A DNA stretch of 64,000 bases from JACZUI01 sp965216725. Lineage in GTDB: Bacteria; Actinomycetota; Acidimicrobiia; Spongiisociales; ZC4RG35. The notes under the pieces are model-generated. The model was not told the DNA's origin. It ran no database searches and saw only the letters and a list, made by a program, of their open reading frames with translations. Numbering within the stretch: position 1 is the stretch's first letter; every line of letters begins with the position of its first letter. This document shows positions 17,479 through 25,803 of this stretch, one piece after another. The stretch is taken from assembly GCA_965216725.1 (NCBI GenBank), contig CBDCGI010000016.1:90279-154278 (forward strand), written 5' to 3'. A program made the position numbers and the translations under genes.

Positions 17479-18348
17479 ATGACCGAGGCAACGACGCCGC
17501 GTCGCGACCCGGGGCTGTCCCCGGGCAGGGCGCGGCGTCTTGCCGTCTACAGGAGGCGAAGGCGTCGGTCGCTGACAATCGGCGCCATCAGCACGGTGGT
17601 GGTGTTCGGAACTGTCGCCTTCGTAGTGGCCAGCTCGCCCGGCTGGCCGACCGTGAGGCAGACGTTCTTCAGTTGGGAGCACTTCCGGGACTCGTTTCCC
17701 GAGATCTGGGACGGCTTCGGGCGGAACGTCAGGATCTTCCTGATCGCCGAGGTGCTGATCCTGATAGTGGCATTGGTTGTGGCCGTGATACGTAACAGCC
17801 GGTCACCGTTTCTCACACCTCTCCGCATCGGCGCCACGATCTACGTCGATGTGGTGCGGGGGATCCCCACCATCATCCTCCTCTACCTCCTTGGCTTCGG
17901 CGTCCCGGCCCTTCGTCTCCAAGGCGTCCCCAACAGCCAGGAGTTTTGGGCGATCGTGACATTGGTCATCTCTTACTCGGCGTATGTGGCCGAGGTTTAC
18001 CGCGCCGGTATCGAGTCGGTGCACGAGAGCCAGCGAGCAGCGGCGCGGTCACTCGGGCTTCGCTCCTCCCAATCGATGCGGTACGTGGTGTTGCCGCAAG
18101 CGGTGAGAAGAGTGGTACCGCCCCTACTCAACGACTTCGTCGCTTTGCAGAAGGACTCGGCACTTCTGGCGTTGCTTGGTGTCCAGGAAGCCTTCCGCGA
18201 GTCTCAGATCTACGTGGCTCGGACCTTCAACTTCACCGCCTATCTGGCGGCAGCGCTGCTGTTCCTGGTGCTCACGATCCCTCTTGCCAGGTTCACCGAC
18301 TATTTGATAAAGCGCCAGCAAGGCCGAACCTCCGGTTCAACGCTGTGA
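17479..18348 (+). CDS. Amino-acid ABC transporter permease (HisM/GlnP family)
   Basis: A 289-residue inner-membrane permease. After an Arg-rich cytoplasmic start (RRRRRRS) come about five to six membrane segments. Family marks are VDVVRGIPTIILLYLL, the coupling motif YRAGIESVHESQRAAARSLGLRSS in parts (AGIESVHESQ, AARSLGL), VVLPQAVRRVVPPLLNDFV and KDSALLALLGVQE. Polar amino-acid permeases of this type usually work as homodimers when only one permease gene is present, as here. The ATPase gene starts inside its stop codon (GTGA), so the two are translationally coupled. Confidence 0.9.
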   Translation: MTEATTPRRDPGLSPGRARRLAVYRRRRRRSLTIGAISTVVVFGTVAFVVASSPGWPTVRQTFFSWEHFRDSFPEIWDGFGRNVRIFLIAEVLILIVALVVAVIRNSRSPFLTPLRIGATIYVDVVRGIPTIILLYLLGFGVPALRLQGVPNSQEFWAIVTLVISYSAYVAEVYRAGIESVHESQRAAARSLGLRSSQSMRYVVLPQAVRRVVPPLLNDFVALQKDSALLALLGVQEAFRESQIYVARTFNFTAYLAAALLFLVLTIPLARFTDYLIKRQQGRTSGSTL

Positions 18349-19082
18349 GTCACCTGCTGACCGTCGAAGGCATCTGGAAGGAGTTCGGTGACCTGGTCGT
18401 GCTCCAAGACGTCAGCTTCAACCTCGACCGCCACCAGGTCCTGTCCGTGGTGGGGCCGTCGGGGTCGGGCAAATCAACGCTGCTCCGGTGCCTGAACCTC
18501 CTGGAACCGATCGACGACGGGCGGATCCTGCTCGAAGGGGTCGACATTTCTGACCCCGAGTTCGACGCCGACCCGGTGCGGCGGCGCATCGGGATCGTCT
18601 TTCAGTCGTTCAATCTCTTCCCGCATCTTTCGGTGGAGCAGAACATCACCCTGGCACCGAGGAAGGTCCTGGGCCTCGACCGGACAGAAGCGGCCGACCT
18701 GGCGACGTCGCTCCTGTCGCGGTTCGATCTGATCGACAAGATCGACGAGTACCCCGACCGTCTCTCCGGCGGACAGCAACAGCGTGTCGCCATCATCAGG
18801 GCCTTGGCGATGAGTCCCGACATCATGTTGTTCGACGAGCCGACCTCTGCGTTGGATCCGGAGCTGGTGGGCGAGGTTCTCGATGTCATGACCGTGCTGG
18901 CCGCCGACGGGATGACAATGGTCGTCGTGTCACACGAGTTGGCTTTTGCCCGGGAGGCCGCCAATCGGGTGCTGTTCATGGACGAAGGGAAGGTGGTGGA
19001 AGAGGGCCCACCCGCGCGAGTCTTGACCGATCCCTCGAGCGATCGGGCCCGTAGGTTTCTCAGCCTGGTGGAAGAAGCCTGA
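18345..19082 (+). CDS. Amino-acid ABC transporter ATP-binding protein
   Basis: A 245-residue ATPase of the GlnQ/HisP type. Walker A GPSGSGKST, Q-loop VFQSFNLFPH, signature LSGGQQQR, Walker B IMLFDEPTSALDP and H-loop VSHEL are all intact. GTG 18345 overlaps the permease stop by 4 bases and starts VSHLLTVEGIW; a longer in-frame reading exists but lies over the permease gene. It powers the importer formed with 16623-18348. The next operon (Aap-like) begins about 95 bases later and is probably a separate transcription unit. Confidence 0.92.
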   Translation: MSHLLTVEGIWKEFGDLVVLQDVSFNLDRHQVLSVVGPSGSGKSTLLRCLNLLEPIDDGRILLEGVDISDPEFDADPVRRRIGIVFQSFNLFPHLSVEQNITLAPRKVLGLDRTEAADLATSLLSRFDLIDKIDEYPDRLSGGQQQRVAIIRALAMSPDIMLFDEPTSALDPELVGEVLDVMTVLAADGMTMVVVSHELAFAREAANRVLFMDEGKVVEEGPPARVLTDPSSDRARRFLSLVEEA

Positions 19083-19176
19083 TCGGGCAACCTGTGGCAC
19101 CGTCTGCACCTCCTTGATTAGGGTCTTTCCCCAGGTGCGCCCCTTGGGCGTCCTCAAACCTGTATACGGAGGAGAG

Positions 19177-20286
19177 ATGAAACTCAAAAGGCTCTTGGTG
19201 GTGTTGACCGCCTTGACGCTCGTATTGGCCGCTTGTACCAGTGACGACGACGGTGGTAGTGATACCACGGTCGCCGACAGTGGTGGCAACGGCGACGGTG
19301 GTGGCGGCGACGGTGGGTCCACCCTCGACGCCGTCATAGCCGCCGACGAGCTCAAATGTGGGACTCGCGACGCCTTCCCCGGCTTTGCAGTCCTCACCGA
19401 TGACGGCGACCACGTCGGATTCGACTCTGACTTCTGTCGTGCCATCGCGGCTGCGGTGCTGGGTGAAGGTGGTGCCGACAAAGTCGATCATGTGGATCTA
19501 GAGACCGCTGATCGGTTCACTGCCCTCCAGTCAGGTGCCATCGATGTGTTGGTGCGTAACACAACCTGGACGGCATCGCGCGATGGCCTCGAAGGCGCCA
19601 CATTCCTCACCGTCAACTATTACGACGGTCAAGGGATGATGGTCAATGCCGGCGACTATTCGAGCGTTTCTGAGATGCAGGACGCAATCGTCTGTGTGGC
19701 CAAAGGCACCACAACCGAAGGTAACGCAGCCGATGAGTCGGCCCGTCTCGGTCTCAACTGGGAGGTCAGGACATTTGACGACCCCAACCTGATCCAGGAG
19801 GCCTTCCAGGCCGGTCAGTGTGACGGTTGGAGCGCCGACAGCAGCCAGCTCACCGGGTTCCGATCGGTCTATCCAGATGGTCCCGACGCCTTGGCGATCC
19901 TGCCCGAGGTCTTCTCGAGAGAGCCACTCGCTCCCGCAGTCGCCGATGGCGACACCGCGTGGGCGCAGGCGGTGAATTGGGCGATTCTGGCCACAATTCA
20001 GGCCGAGGAGCTTGGTATCACCCAGGCCAATGTAGATGACATGGTGAACTCGGATGATGTGAACATCGTCAAGTTCCTCACCGGTGCCACCACCGACGAC
20101 GATGGCAACGCCACTCAGTTCAACCCGAGTCTCGGGTTGCCTGATGACTTCGCCTATCAAGTGGTGAAGCAGGTGGGCAACTACGGCGACATCTTTGAAC
20201 GCCATCTGGCGCCTCTCGGTCTGGAGCGGGGTACCAACGCCCTGTGGACCGACGGTGGTCTGATGTACGCGCCGCCTTATCGTTAA
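19177..20286 (+). CDS. aapJ: General L-amino-acid-binding lipoprotein (AapJ/BztA-like)
   Basis: A 369-residue binding protein. ATG 19177 follows GGAGGAG (19168-19174) closely and starts a lipoprotein signal ending LVLAAC; a Gly/Asp-rich linker of ~35 residues tethers the domain. Family marks of AapJ are CGTRDAFPGFAV, GFDSDFCRAIAAAV, the ETADRFTALQSGAIDVLVRNTTWT region (cited in parts), and GVNGNLPGF-like sequence replaced here by RDAFPGF. C-terminal NALWTDGGLMYAPPYR is typical. Broad-range L-amino-acid capture is inferred from the family. Followed by a perfect hairpin and then both permease genes. Confidence 0.88.
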   Translation: MKLKRLLVVLTALTLVLAACTSDDDGGSDTTVADSGGNGDGGGGDGGSTLDAVIAADELKCGTRDAFPGFAVLTDDGDHVGFDSDFCRAIAAAVLGEGGADKVDHVDLETADRFTALQSGAIDVLVRNTTWTASRDGLEGATFLTVNYYDGQGMMVNAGDYSSVSEMQDAIVCVAKGTTTEGNAADESARLGLNWEVRTFDDPNLIQEAFQAGQCDGWSADSSQLTGFRSVYPDGPDALAILPEVFSREPLAPAVADGDTAWAQAVNWAILATIQAEELGITQANVDDMVNSDDVNIVKFLTGATTDDDGNATQFNPSLGLPDDFAYQVVKQVGNYGDIFERHLAPLGLERGTNALWTDGGLMYAPPYR

Positions 20287-20296
20287 AGGCTGAAGT

Positions 20297-20329
20297 GAGG
20301 TGGGTGGCGGCCTGACCGCCACCCACCTC
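20297..20329 (+). terminator. Perfect 14-bp hairpin between aapJ and aapQ
   Basis: Arms 20297-20310 (GAGGTGGGTGGCGG) and 20316-20329 pair without mismatch around the loop CCTGA. The sequence after it is TCATTTG and the aapQ ATG (20337) lies only 7 bases downstream, so the hairpin occupies the place where a ribosome site would be; no other clear Shine-Dalgarno sequence is visible. It probably acts as partial terminator or mRNA stabiliser that favours the binding protein, and may also restrict aapQ translation. Confidence 0.75.
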
Positions 20330-20336
20330 TCATTTG

Positions 20337-21509
20337 ATGACGACCAAAGCCTTGGCACCCGAGACGGCAAAGCCGCCCTTCTACAGGAACGTAAATGTCC
20401 TGAAGTGGGTGTTTCAGCTTGTCGTCTTCTTCATTGTTCTCACCATCCTCTTCTGGCTGTTGAACAACTACCTCCAGAGGAGTCAGGACCTGGGGATCCC
20501 CACCAGTTTCGACTTCTTGTCTCAGCCCACTTCGTTCGATATCCCCGGTGCTGACTTCTCGCCGGCTCAACCGGTGAGCGACGCCTATCTGGTCGGGCTC
20601 AAGAACACCATCAGCGTTTCCGTCGTTGGCATCTTCTTCGCAACTGTCCTCGGGATTCTCATCGGCATTGGCCGTCTCTCTCGAAATTGGATTGTCAACA
20701 AACTCTCGACCGTCTATGTCGAGTCGCTTCGTAACGTCCCACTCCTCGTCATCATGACTTTCTGCTTTCTCGGGATCGTCCTCCAGCTATTCCCGCGGAT
20801 CGAGGAGGCGTGGGATTTTGGCGGGCTGATCATCATCTCCAACCGCGGTGTGAGCGTGACGTGGTTCGAAGGAACAACCTTGCTCGCCCTAACCGGATTC
20901 TTCCTGCTAGGTCTTGTCGGCTGGTGGCTGATCGCCCGTTGGCGCAAGGGCGTCTCGGAACGAACGGGCGCGCCCAGCCGGGCAGGACTGCTCGGCCTTT
21001 CTTTCTTGGTGGTCGCCATGATCGTGGGATGGTTTGTCCTCGGGGCAATGTTCACCACCCCCGAAGTCGACGGTAGGCAAGTCGTAGGAGGGATCCGGAT
21101 CGACCCCTCGTATTTCGCGGTGTTGGTGGCGCTGGTGATCTACACCGCAAGCCACATCGCTGAGATCACCCGGGGTTCGATTCAGGCCGTCCCCAAGGGA
21201 CAGGGTGAGGCGGGGAGTGCCTTGGCATTGACCGGTTTCCAAAGGATGTGGTTCGTGGTGTTGCCCCAGGCGATGCGTGTAGCGATACCTCCGATCGGCA
21301 ACCAGTACCTCGCCTTGACCAAGAACTCTTCGCTGGGCGCGGCGTTCGCTTACTTTGAGATCACCAACATCGCACAGATCACTGTCGGTAACGGGTCGCC
21401 TGCCGTGCCTGCCTTTTTCCTTGCGCTGCTCTTCTATCTTGCCCTTTCACTCATCACTTCAGCCATCGTGAACTTGGCCAATCGACGCTTCAAGTTGGTT
21501 GAAAGATGA
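20337..21509 (+). CDS. aapQ: General amino-acid ABC transporter permease AapQ/BztB
   Basis: About 390 residues, the long form typical of AapQ, with extra membrane segments and a soluble insert in the first half compared with simple ~220-residue HisM permeases. Seen: VFQLVVFFIVLTILFWLL, YVESLRNVPLLVIM, AEITRGSIQAVPKGQGEAGSALAL in parts, VVLPQAMRVAIPPIGNQYLALTKNS in parts, and SAIVNLANRRFKL at the end. It pairs with AapM to form a heterodimeric channel. ATG 20337 is preferred to TTG 20334. It overlaps aapM by the ATGA junction at 21506-21509. Confidence 0.9.
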   Translation: MTTKALAPETAKPPFYRNVNVLKWVFQLVVFFIVLTILFWLLNNYLQRSQDLGIPTSFDFLSQPTSFDIPGADFSPAQPVSDAYLVGLKNTISVSVVGIFFATVLGILIGIGRLSRNWIVNKLSTVYVESLRNVPLLVIMTFCFLGIVLQLFPRIEEAWDFGGLIIISNRGVSVTWFEGTTLLALTGFFLLGLVGWWLIARWRKGVSERTGAPSRAGLLGLSFLVVAMIVGWFVLGAMFTTPEVDGRQVVGGIRIDPSYFAVLVALVIYTASHIAEITRGSIQAVPKGQGEAGSALALTGFQRMWFVVLPQAMRVAIPPIGNQYLALTKNSSLGAAFAYFEITNIAQITVGNGSPAVPAFFLALLFYLALSLITSAIVNLANRRFKLVER

Positions 21510-22750
21510 CCGTTGAAACACCTGTTCTGACCCGCGGTGAATTGGCCCGGATCTGGGTCCGGAAGAACCTGTTCCGTACCTGGTACGACTCGCTGATAAC
21601 GCTCGTCTTCGGAGGACTCAGCCTCTATCTCCTCTACCGGGCGATCTTGTTTGTCTTTTTCAACGCACGGTGGGAGATCATCTCCTCCAACCTCAAGCTG
21701 CTGATGATCGGTCGTTGGCCGTCCGACCACATTCTCACCGTGTCGGTGGCCATCATCATCCTCGCTTTCTGGGGCGGTCTGGTTGGCGGAATCATTGCCG
21801 GACGGCAGCGGCGGGCAGGGATTTCCGAGGCGGCGGCAATGAGCACCCCGCAGCGTGTCAGCGACCTGGGCCGGCGGTTTGGGCTGCTCGTCGGGACAAT
21901 CCTGTTGCTTCTGCTTCTCACAGATACCGCTGGCCCCTGGCTGACCGCAGTCGGGATGACCGTCGGTGGCCTGATCGGTTATTGGACCGGGCGCCGGATA
22001 GGCATGCTCACGCTCGGGAAGTGGTCAGGGAGACTCCTGATTCTGGCGCTTGGGGTGATACCGGTCGCAACGTTCTTCTACATGACGGCGGCGCACCCCC
22101 TCGGGGAGTGGGAGGGCTTTCTCTTCAACATGACCGCGGCGCTGGCCGGAATCGTCCTCTGTTTCCCGCTTGGAGTGCTCCTGGCTCTGGGTCGGCGGTC
22201 CAAGCTGCCACTTCTCAAATCGGTGTCGATTGTCTACATCGAGTTCGTTCGAGGGTCGCCTTTGTTCGTGCTCCTCCTGCTGGCGAACGTATCGCTCGAA
22301 TTCTTCGTCCCCGAGTCCCTGGCACCGTCGAAGCCGATCAGGGCAATAGTCACCTTCACTCTGTTCACTGCGGCCTACCTGGCAGAGATAGTCAGGGGCG
22401 GTCTGCAGTCAGTTCCTAGAGGCCAGGAAGAAGCAGCAAAGGCCCTTGGTCTCTCGCCTACGAAACAGATGTTCCTGATCGTGCTGCCGCAAGCGCTGAG
22501 GAACGTCATCCCGGCACAAATCGGCCAGTTCATATCCCTATTCAAAGACACAACGCTTGCAGGTGTCGCCCTCGGGATCCTGGATCTCCTATCCGGTGCT
22601 GAAGCCATTACTGCCCAGCCCGAATTTGTCGGTCAGGGCCTGATCATCGAGTCGCTGGTGTTTGTTGCCTTCATGTTCTGGGTGGGTTCGTTCACCATGT
22701 CAAGAGAAAGTCAACGCCTCGAGAAGAGGCTGGGAGTCGGAGTCCGATGA
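21506..22750 (+). CDS. aapM: General amino-acid ABC transporter permease AapM/BztC
   Basis: A 414-residue permease. The N-terminus RGELARIWVRKNLFRTWYDS and LITLVFGGLSLYLLY is the AapM signature; five or more hydrophobic segments precede the conserved permease core with SIVYIEFVRGSPLFVLLLL, AEIVRGGLQSVPRGQEEAAKALGL (in parts) and VLPQALRNVIPAQIGQFISLFKDT (in parts). The EAA-type coupling loop is therefore intact. ATGA overlaps at both ends (aapQ and aapP) indicate one polycistronic, coupled unit. Confidence 0.9.
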   Translation: MTVETPVLTRGELARIWVRKNLFRTWYDSLITLVFGGLSLYLLYRAILFVFFNARWEIISSNLKLLMIGRWPSDHILTVSVAIIILAFWGGLVGGIIAGRQRRAGISEAAAMSTPQRVSDLGRRFGLLVGTILLLLLLTDTAGPWLTAVGMTVGGLIGYWTGRRIGMLTLGKWSGRLLILALGVIPVATFFYMTAAHPLGEWEGFLFNMTAALAGIVLCFPLGVLLALGRRSKLPLLKSVSIVYIEFVRGSPLFVLLLLANVSLEFFVPESLAPSKPIRAIVTFTLFTAAYLAEIVRGGLQSVPRGQEEAAKALGLSPTKQMFLIVLPQALRNVIPAQIGQFISLFKDTTLAGVALGILDLLSGAEAITAQPEFVGQGLIIESLVFVAFMFWVGSFTMSRESQRLEKRLGVGVR

Positions 22751-23526
22751 CAGATACCAATCAAGCCGTGTTCTCAGATGCCACCAAGGTTGAGGGTGAC
22801 GTCGTCATCGAGATGGACGGGGTGGACAAGCTCTTTGGAGCGTTCCAGGCGCTGACCAACATCAACCTGAAGGTGGCCCGTCAGGAAGTGGTGGTGGTCA
22901 TCGGCCCGTCGGGCTCGGGCAAATCGACGCTCATCCGCTGCATCAACCGTCTCGAGGAGCACGATGCTGGTCGAATACTGGTAGATGGCATAGAACTATC
23001 GGAGGACGTGAAGAACATCCAGGAGATTCGACGCGAGACGGGGATGGTGTTTCAGCAGTTCAACCTGTTTCCCCATTTGACGGTCATCGACAACATCACC
23101 CTCGCCCCGCGCCAGGTGCGCCGAATGCCCAAAAAAGAGGCAGAGGACCTCGCCATGCAGTTGTTGGAGCGGGTTCGCATTCCCGAGCAGGCCAAAAAGT
23201 TTCCACTGCAGCTGTCTGGTGGTCAACAGCAGCGAGTTGCCATTGCCCGGTCGCTGGCGATGAAGCCCAAGGTGATGTTGTTTGACGAGCCAACATCGGC
23301 TCTCGATCCGGAGATGGTGGGAGAGGTCCTCGACACCATGAAGGATCTGGCACGCGAAGGCATGACGATGATCGTCGTCACCCATGAGATGGGTTTTGCC
23401 CGGGAAGTTGCCGACCGTGTGGTCTTCATGGCCGATGGGCAGATCGTCGAGGTGGGCACACCAGACCACTTCTTCCAGAATCCGCGGGAGGATCGGACCA
23501 AGCTCTTCTTGTCCCAGATCCTCTAG
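22747..23526 (+). CDS. aapP: General amino-acid ABC transporter ATP-binding protein AapP/BztD
   Basis: A 259-residue ATPase. Walker A GPSGSGKST, FQQFNLFPH Q-loop, signature LSGGQQQR, Walker B MLFDEPTSALDP, H-loop VTHEMGF. The RCINRLEEHDAGRI and GIELSEDVKNI segments are those of AapP/BztD. It ends 21 bases before the convergent kinase gene; only a weak 5-bp hairpin lies between them. It is paralogous to the ATPase at 18345-19082, consistent with two related amino-acid importers side by side. Confidence 0.93.
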   Translation: MTDTNQAVFSDATKVEGDVVIEMDGVDKLFGAFQALTNINLKVARQEVVVVIGPSGSGKSTLIRCINRLEEHDAGRILVDGIELSEDVKNIQEIRRETGMVFQQFNLFPHLTVIDNITLAPRQVRRMPKKEAEDLAMQLLERVRIPEQAKKFPLQLSGGQQQRVAIARSLAMKPKVMLFDEPTSALDPEMVGEVLDTMKDLAREGMTMIVVTHEMGFAREVADRVVFMADGQIVEVGTPDHFFQNPREDRTKLFLSQIL

Positions 23527-23547
23527 CTCGGACCATCCTTTGGTCGG

Positions 23548-24606
23548 TCAGGGACCTACCGCCTCCCAGGGAAGGTCGATGGTGAAGATCGCCCCGCCAT
23601 CGGGACCATTGCCGGCTGTCAGGGTCCCACCGTGAGCTTCTATCAAGTCCCGGGCGATGGACAGACCCAAGCCGGTTCCGGTGGAGTCGGCGGCCTTGGT
23701 GAATCGTTCGAAGATGACGTCCTCATCTCCTGCGGGGATTCCGGGCCCGTCATCGGAAACGGTGACTACAGCGGAGCCAGAACTCTCGGCGAGCCCAACT
23801 TCGATTCGCCCGCTTTCGCCGGTCTGGTCGGCGGCATTGGCTACCAGGTTGGCGATCACCTGGTGAATGCGATGTGGGTCGACATGCACAGCTCTGCTGA
23901 TGGTTCCGGCGATTACCGCCTCGGTGTGATCTGAAGTGAGTTGGGCCCGAAAGGACGCCAAAACGCTCTCGACAAGTGGCGCGAGACTGGTTTCCTCGCG
24001 GTGAAGTTGGAGACGGCCTGCCTCAGCCAGAGCCAACAATCGCAAGTCCTCCAGCAGCCGCTCCATCAGCTCCACCTCGTCGGTGACGTTGGACAGCGAC
24101 TCCGGGCCGTGGACCCCGTCGATAACCGCCTCGATCTCGCCCCGGATCACCGTGAGCGGGGTTCGCAGCTCGTGTCCGAGATCGGCGAGGAGTCGTCTTC
24201 GTCGCTCGTCCTCCTCCTCCAGCCTCTCAGCCATTGTGTTGAAAGAACGAGTGACGGCGAGAAAGGGCCGGGGACCACGATCCCTGAGCCTGACGCCGGT
24301 TTCCCCATCCCCCAACCGTTCCGTTGCCTGGACCAGGTCGGCAAGAGGAGCCCACACTCGACGGAACATCCTGCCCGCGGCCAACGCTGCGACAGCCAGG
24401 ATGAGCAGTGTGAGCCCCACCACCAGCCATCGGCCCGGCCCGTCCACGCCGGAGATCCCAGCCGAGACTGCTGCACCGATGACCACCCCAGTGGCCACCA
24501 GGAACAGCAAGAACAGGACGATTCGACGAAACATGAATCTCCCGGGCCGCCAGCCGGGACCTCCGTGGCCCTTCCAGGGCCCGTCGGGATATGACCCGCT
24601 ACGCAT
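23548..24606 (-). CDS. Sensor histidine kinase (BaeS-like)
   Basis: About 352 residues. A Gly/Pro/Trp-rich start (24 residues) precedes TM1 (about 27-49), TM2 (about 58-78), then directly a HAMP domain (FRRVWAPLADLVQATERL), phospho-acceptor His in LGHELRTPLTVI and the HATPase domain (NLVANAADQT, DDGPGIP, GTGLGLSIARDLIEAHGG). The extracytoplasmic loop is under 10 residues, so the stimulus is probably sensed in the membrane or through the small membrane protein upstream. ATG 24606 overlaps the regulator stop by 8 bases; ATG 24534, with GGGAG 5 bases before it, is a credible alternative start. Confidence 0.87.
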   Translation of the reverse strand: MRSGSYPDGPWKGHGGPGWRPGRFMFRRIVLFLLFLVATGVVIGAAVSAGISGVDGPGRWLVVGLTLLILAVAALAAGRMFRRVWAPLADLVQATERLGDGETGVRLRDRGPRPFLAVTRSFNTMAERLEEEDERRRRLLADLGHELRTPLTVIRGEIEAVIDGVHGPESLSNVTDEVELMERLLEDLRLLALAEAGRLQLHREETSLAPLVESVLASFRAQLTSDHTEAVIAGTISRAVHVDPHRIHQVIANLVANAADQTGESGRIEVGLAESSGSAVVTVSDDGPGIPAGDEDVIFERFTKAADSTGTGLGLSIARDLIEAHGGTLTAGNGPDGGAIFTIDLPWEAVGP

Positions 24607-25285
24607 CGGTGAATTTGTAGCCCACGCCGTGAACTGTCAGCAGATAGCGGGGATTGGCGGGGTCAGGCTCCAGCTTCTTACGCATGTTCTTGATATGGGT
24701 GTCAACGACCCGTTGCATCGATTCGGTCGAGGAACCCCGAATCGCGGTCATCACCTGGCCTCTGGTGAAGACCCGGCCCGGTTGGTGGGCCAGCAACACT
24801 AAGACCTCGAACTCGGTTGCTGTCAGGGTGACCGCTCGACCTCCTGCCACCACGGTCCGTGTACTCGGGTCGATCTCGACGTCACCAACCCTCAACATCT
24901 CGGTCGTCACCTCGCCACCGGCTCTGCGTAGAACCGCCTTGACCCTGGCCACCAGCTCCCTGGGGCTGAAAGGCTTGACCACATAGTCATCAGCGCCGAT
25001 CTCGAGCCCTACGATGCGATCGGTTTCCTCGCTACGCGCGGTGAGCATGATGATTGGCGTTTGCGATCTGGTCCGGATCGATCTGGCGACATCGAGGCCG
25101 TCCATACCCGGCAGGCCGACATCAAGAATGAGAAGATCGGGTCGCTCCGAGCGTTCCAGGGCTACGGCGGCCGGGCCGGTCGCTGCAGTTATCACGTTGA
25201 AGCCCGCCTCGGTCAGGTAATCCCTCACGAGGCGGGTGATCTTCAACTCATCTTCAACCACGAGAACCCGCGTCACGGTTGCCAT
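24599..25285 (-). CDS. Response regulator, OmpR family
   Basis: A 228-residue regulator: acidic pocket VVEDE, phospho-acceptor Asp55 in LLILDVGLPG, MLTARS, Lys in YVVKPFS, then a winged helix (LTATEFEVLVLLAHQPG, VDTHIKNMRKKLEPDP). ATG 25285 starts MATVTRVLVVEDE; an in-frame ATG seven codons earlier would add only residues outside the fold. It forms a two-component pair with the overlapping kinase gene and lies 17 bases downstream of the small membrane-protein gene, which makes a three-gene operon. Targets are unknown; self-regulation of the operon promoter is likely by family habit. Confidence 0.9.
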   Translation of the reverse strand: MATVTRVLVVEDELKITRLVRDYLTEAGFNVITAATGPAAVALERSERPDLLILDVGLPGMDGLDVARSIRTRSQTPIIMLTARSEETDRIVGLEIGADDYVVKPFSPRELVARVKAVLRRAGGEVTTEMLRVGDVEIDPSTRTVVAGGRAVTLTATEFEVLVLLAHQPGRVFTRGQVMTAIRGSSTESMQRVVDTHIKNMRKKLEPDPANPRYLLTVHGVGYKFTDA

Positions 25286-25302
25286 TCTCGTGATCGACAG
25301 CA

Positions 25303-25677
25303 TCAACTGCTGCCTTCTTCAGGGGGTTCTCTCCCGTGTGCTCGGTCGTGCCAATCGGCCAGCCTATGTTCCATCCCTTTTCCAGGCCCGGGGTACCAGC
25401 CCCCGGGGCCGGGGTGGGGATGATCGGGATCACGTCGCCATCTCCTCCGGAAGAAGATCTTGGAAATGAATCCGATGATCAGGAACAGGAAGAGCAGTTT
25501 GAAGAACAAGCCGAACAGCCCGAATCCAACCCAACCGGGGTAGGTGCGAACCACCTCAGCTCCGTTGTCCACCAGGCCCTGGTCATACCCAAGCTGGTAG
25601 ACGCCGAATCCGGCCGCCACCAGGGCACCCAGTGCGAGGATGGCTAAGAACAACGAACCCCAAACACTTCGTCTCAC
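25303..25677 (-). CDS. Small membrane protein, first gene of a two-component operon
   Basis: About 124 residues, no named family recognised. TM1 (SLFLAILALGALVAAGFGVY) and TM2 (LFGLFFKLLFLFLIIGFISK, cited as a short block) are separated by a ~25-residue loop with Gly/Tyr/Asp; after the second segment comes RRRWRR and a His/Pro/Gly-rich tail. I chose GTG 25677 because AAAGGAG lies 8 bases upstream; an ATG further out lacks a ribosome site. Location upstream of regulator and kinase suggests it is their target or an accessory sensor in the membrane (inference). The His-rich tail could bind metal, untested. Confidence 0.65.
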   Translation of the reverse strand: MRRSVWGSLFLAILALGALVAAGFGVYQLGYDQGLVDNGAEVVRTYPGWVGFGLFGLFFKLLFLFLIIGFISKIFFRRRWRRDPDHPHPGPGGWYPGPGKGMEHRLADWHDRAHGREPPEEGSS

Positions 25678-25803
25678 GTTGCAAACTCCTTTCGCTCGAG
25701 ACTCCTCCACCATGGGCCCTTGATGTGAAGAAGATGTGTGGATTCAGTGGAGGCAGATATCGATGCACGACTCTGTTCCCGGATGCCAATACCCTGATCA
25801 GAC

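Noticed and set aside
17946..18344. N-terminal extension of the ATPase gene inside the permease gene
   Set aside because: Overlaps a conserved permease in another frame; GTG 18345 fits the family start.
23531..23545. 5-bp hairpin GACCA-TCCTT-TGGTC between aapP and the kinase gene
   Set aside because: Too short and without a T-run; may help termination but not supported.
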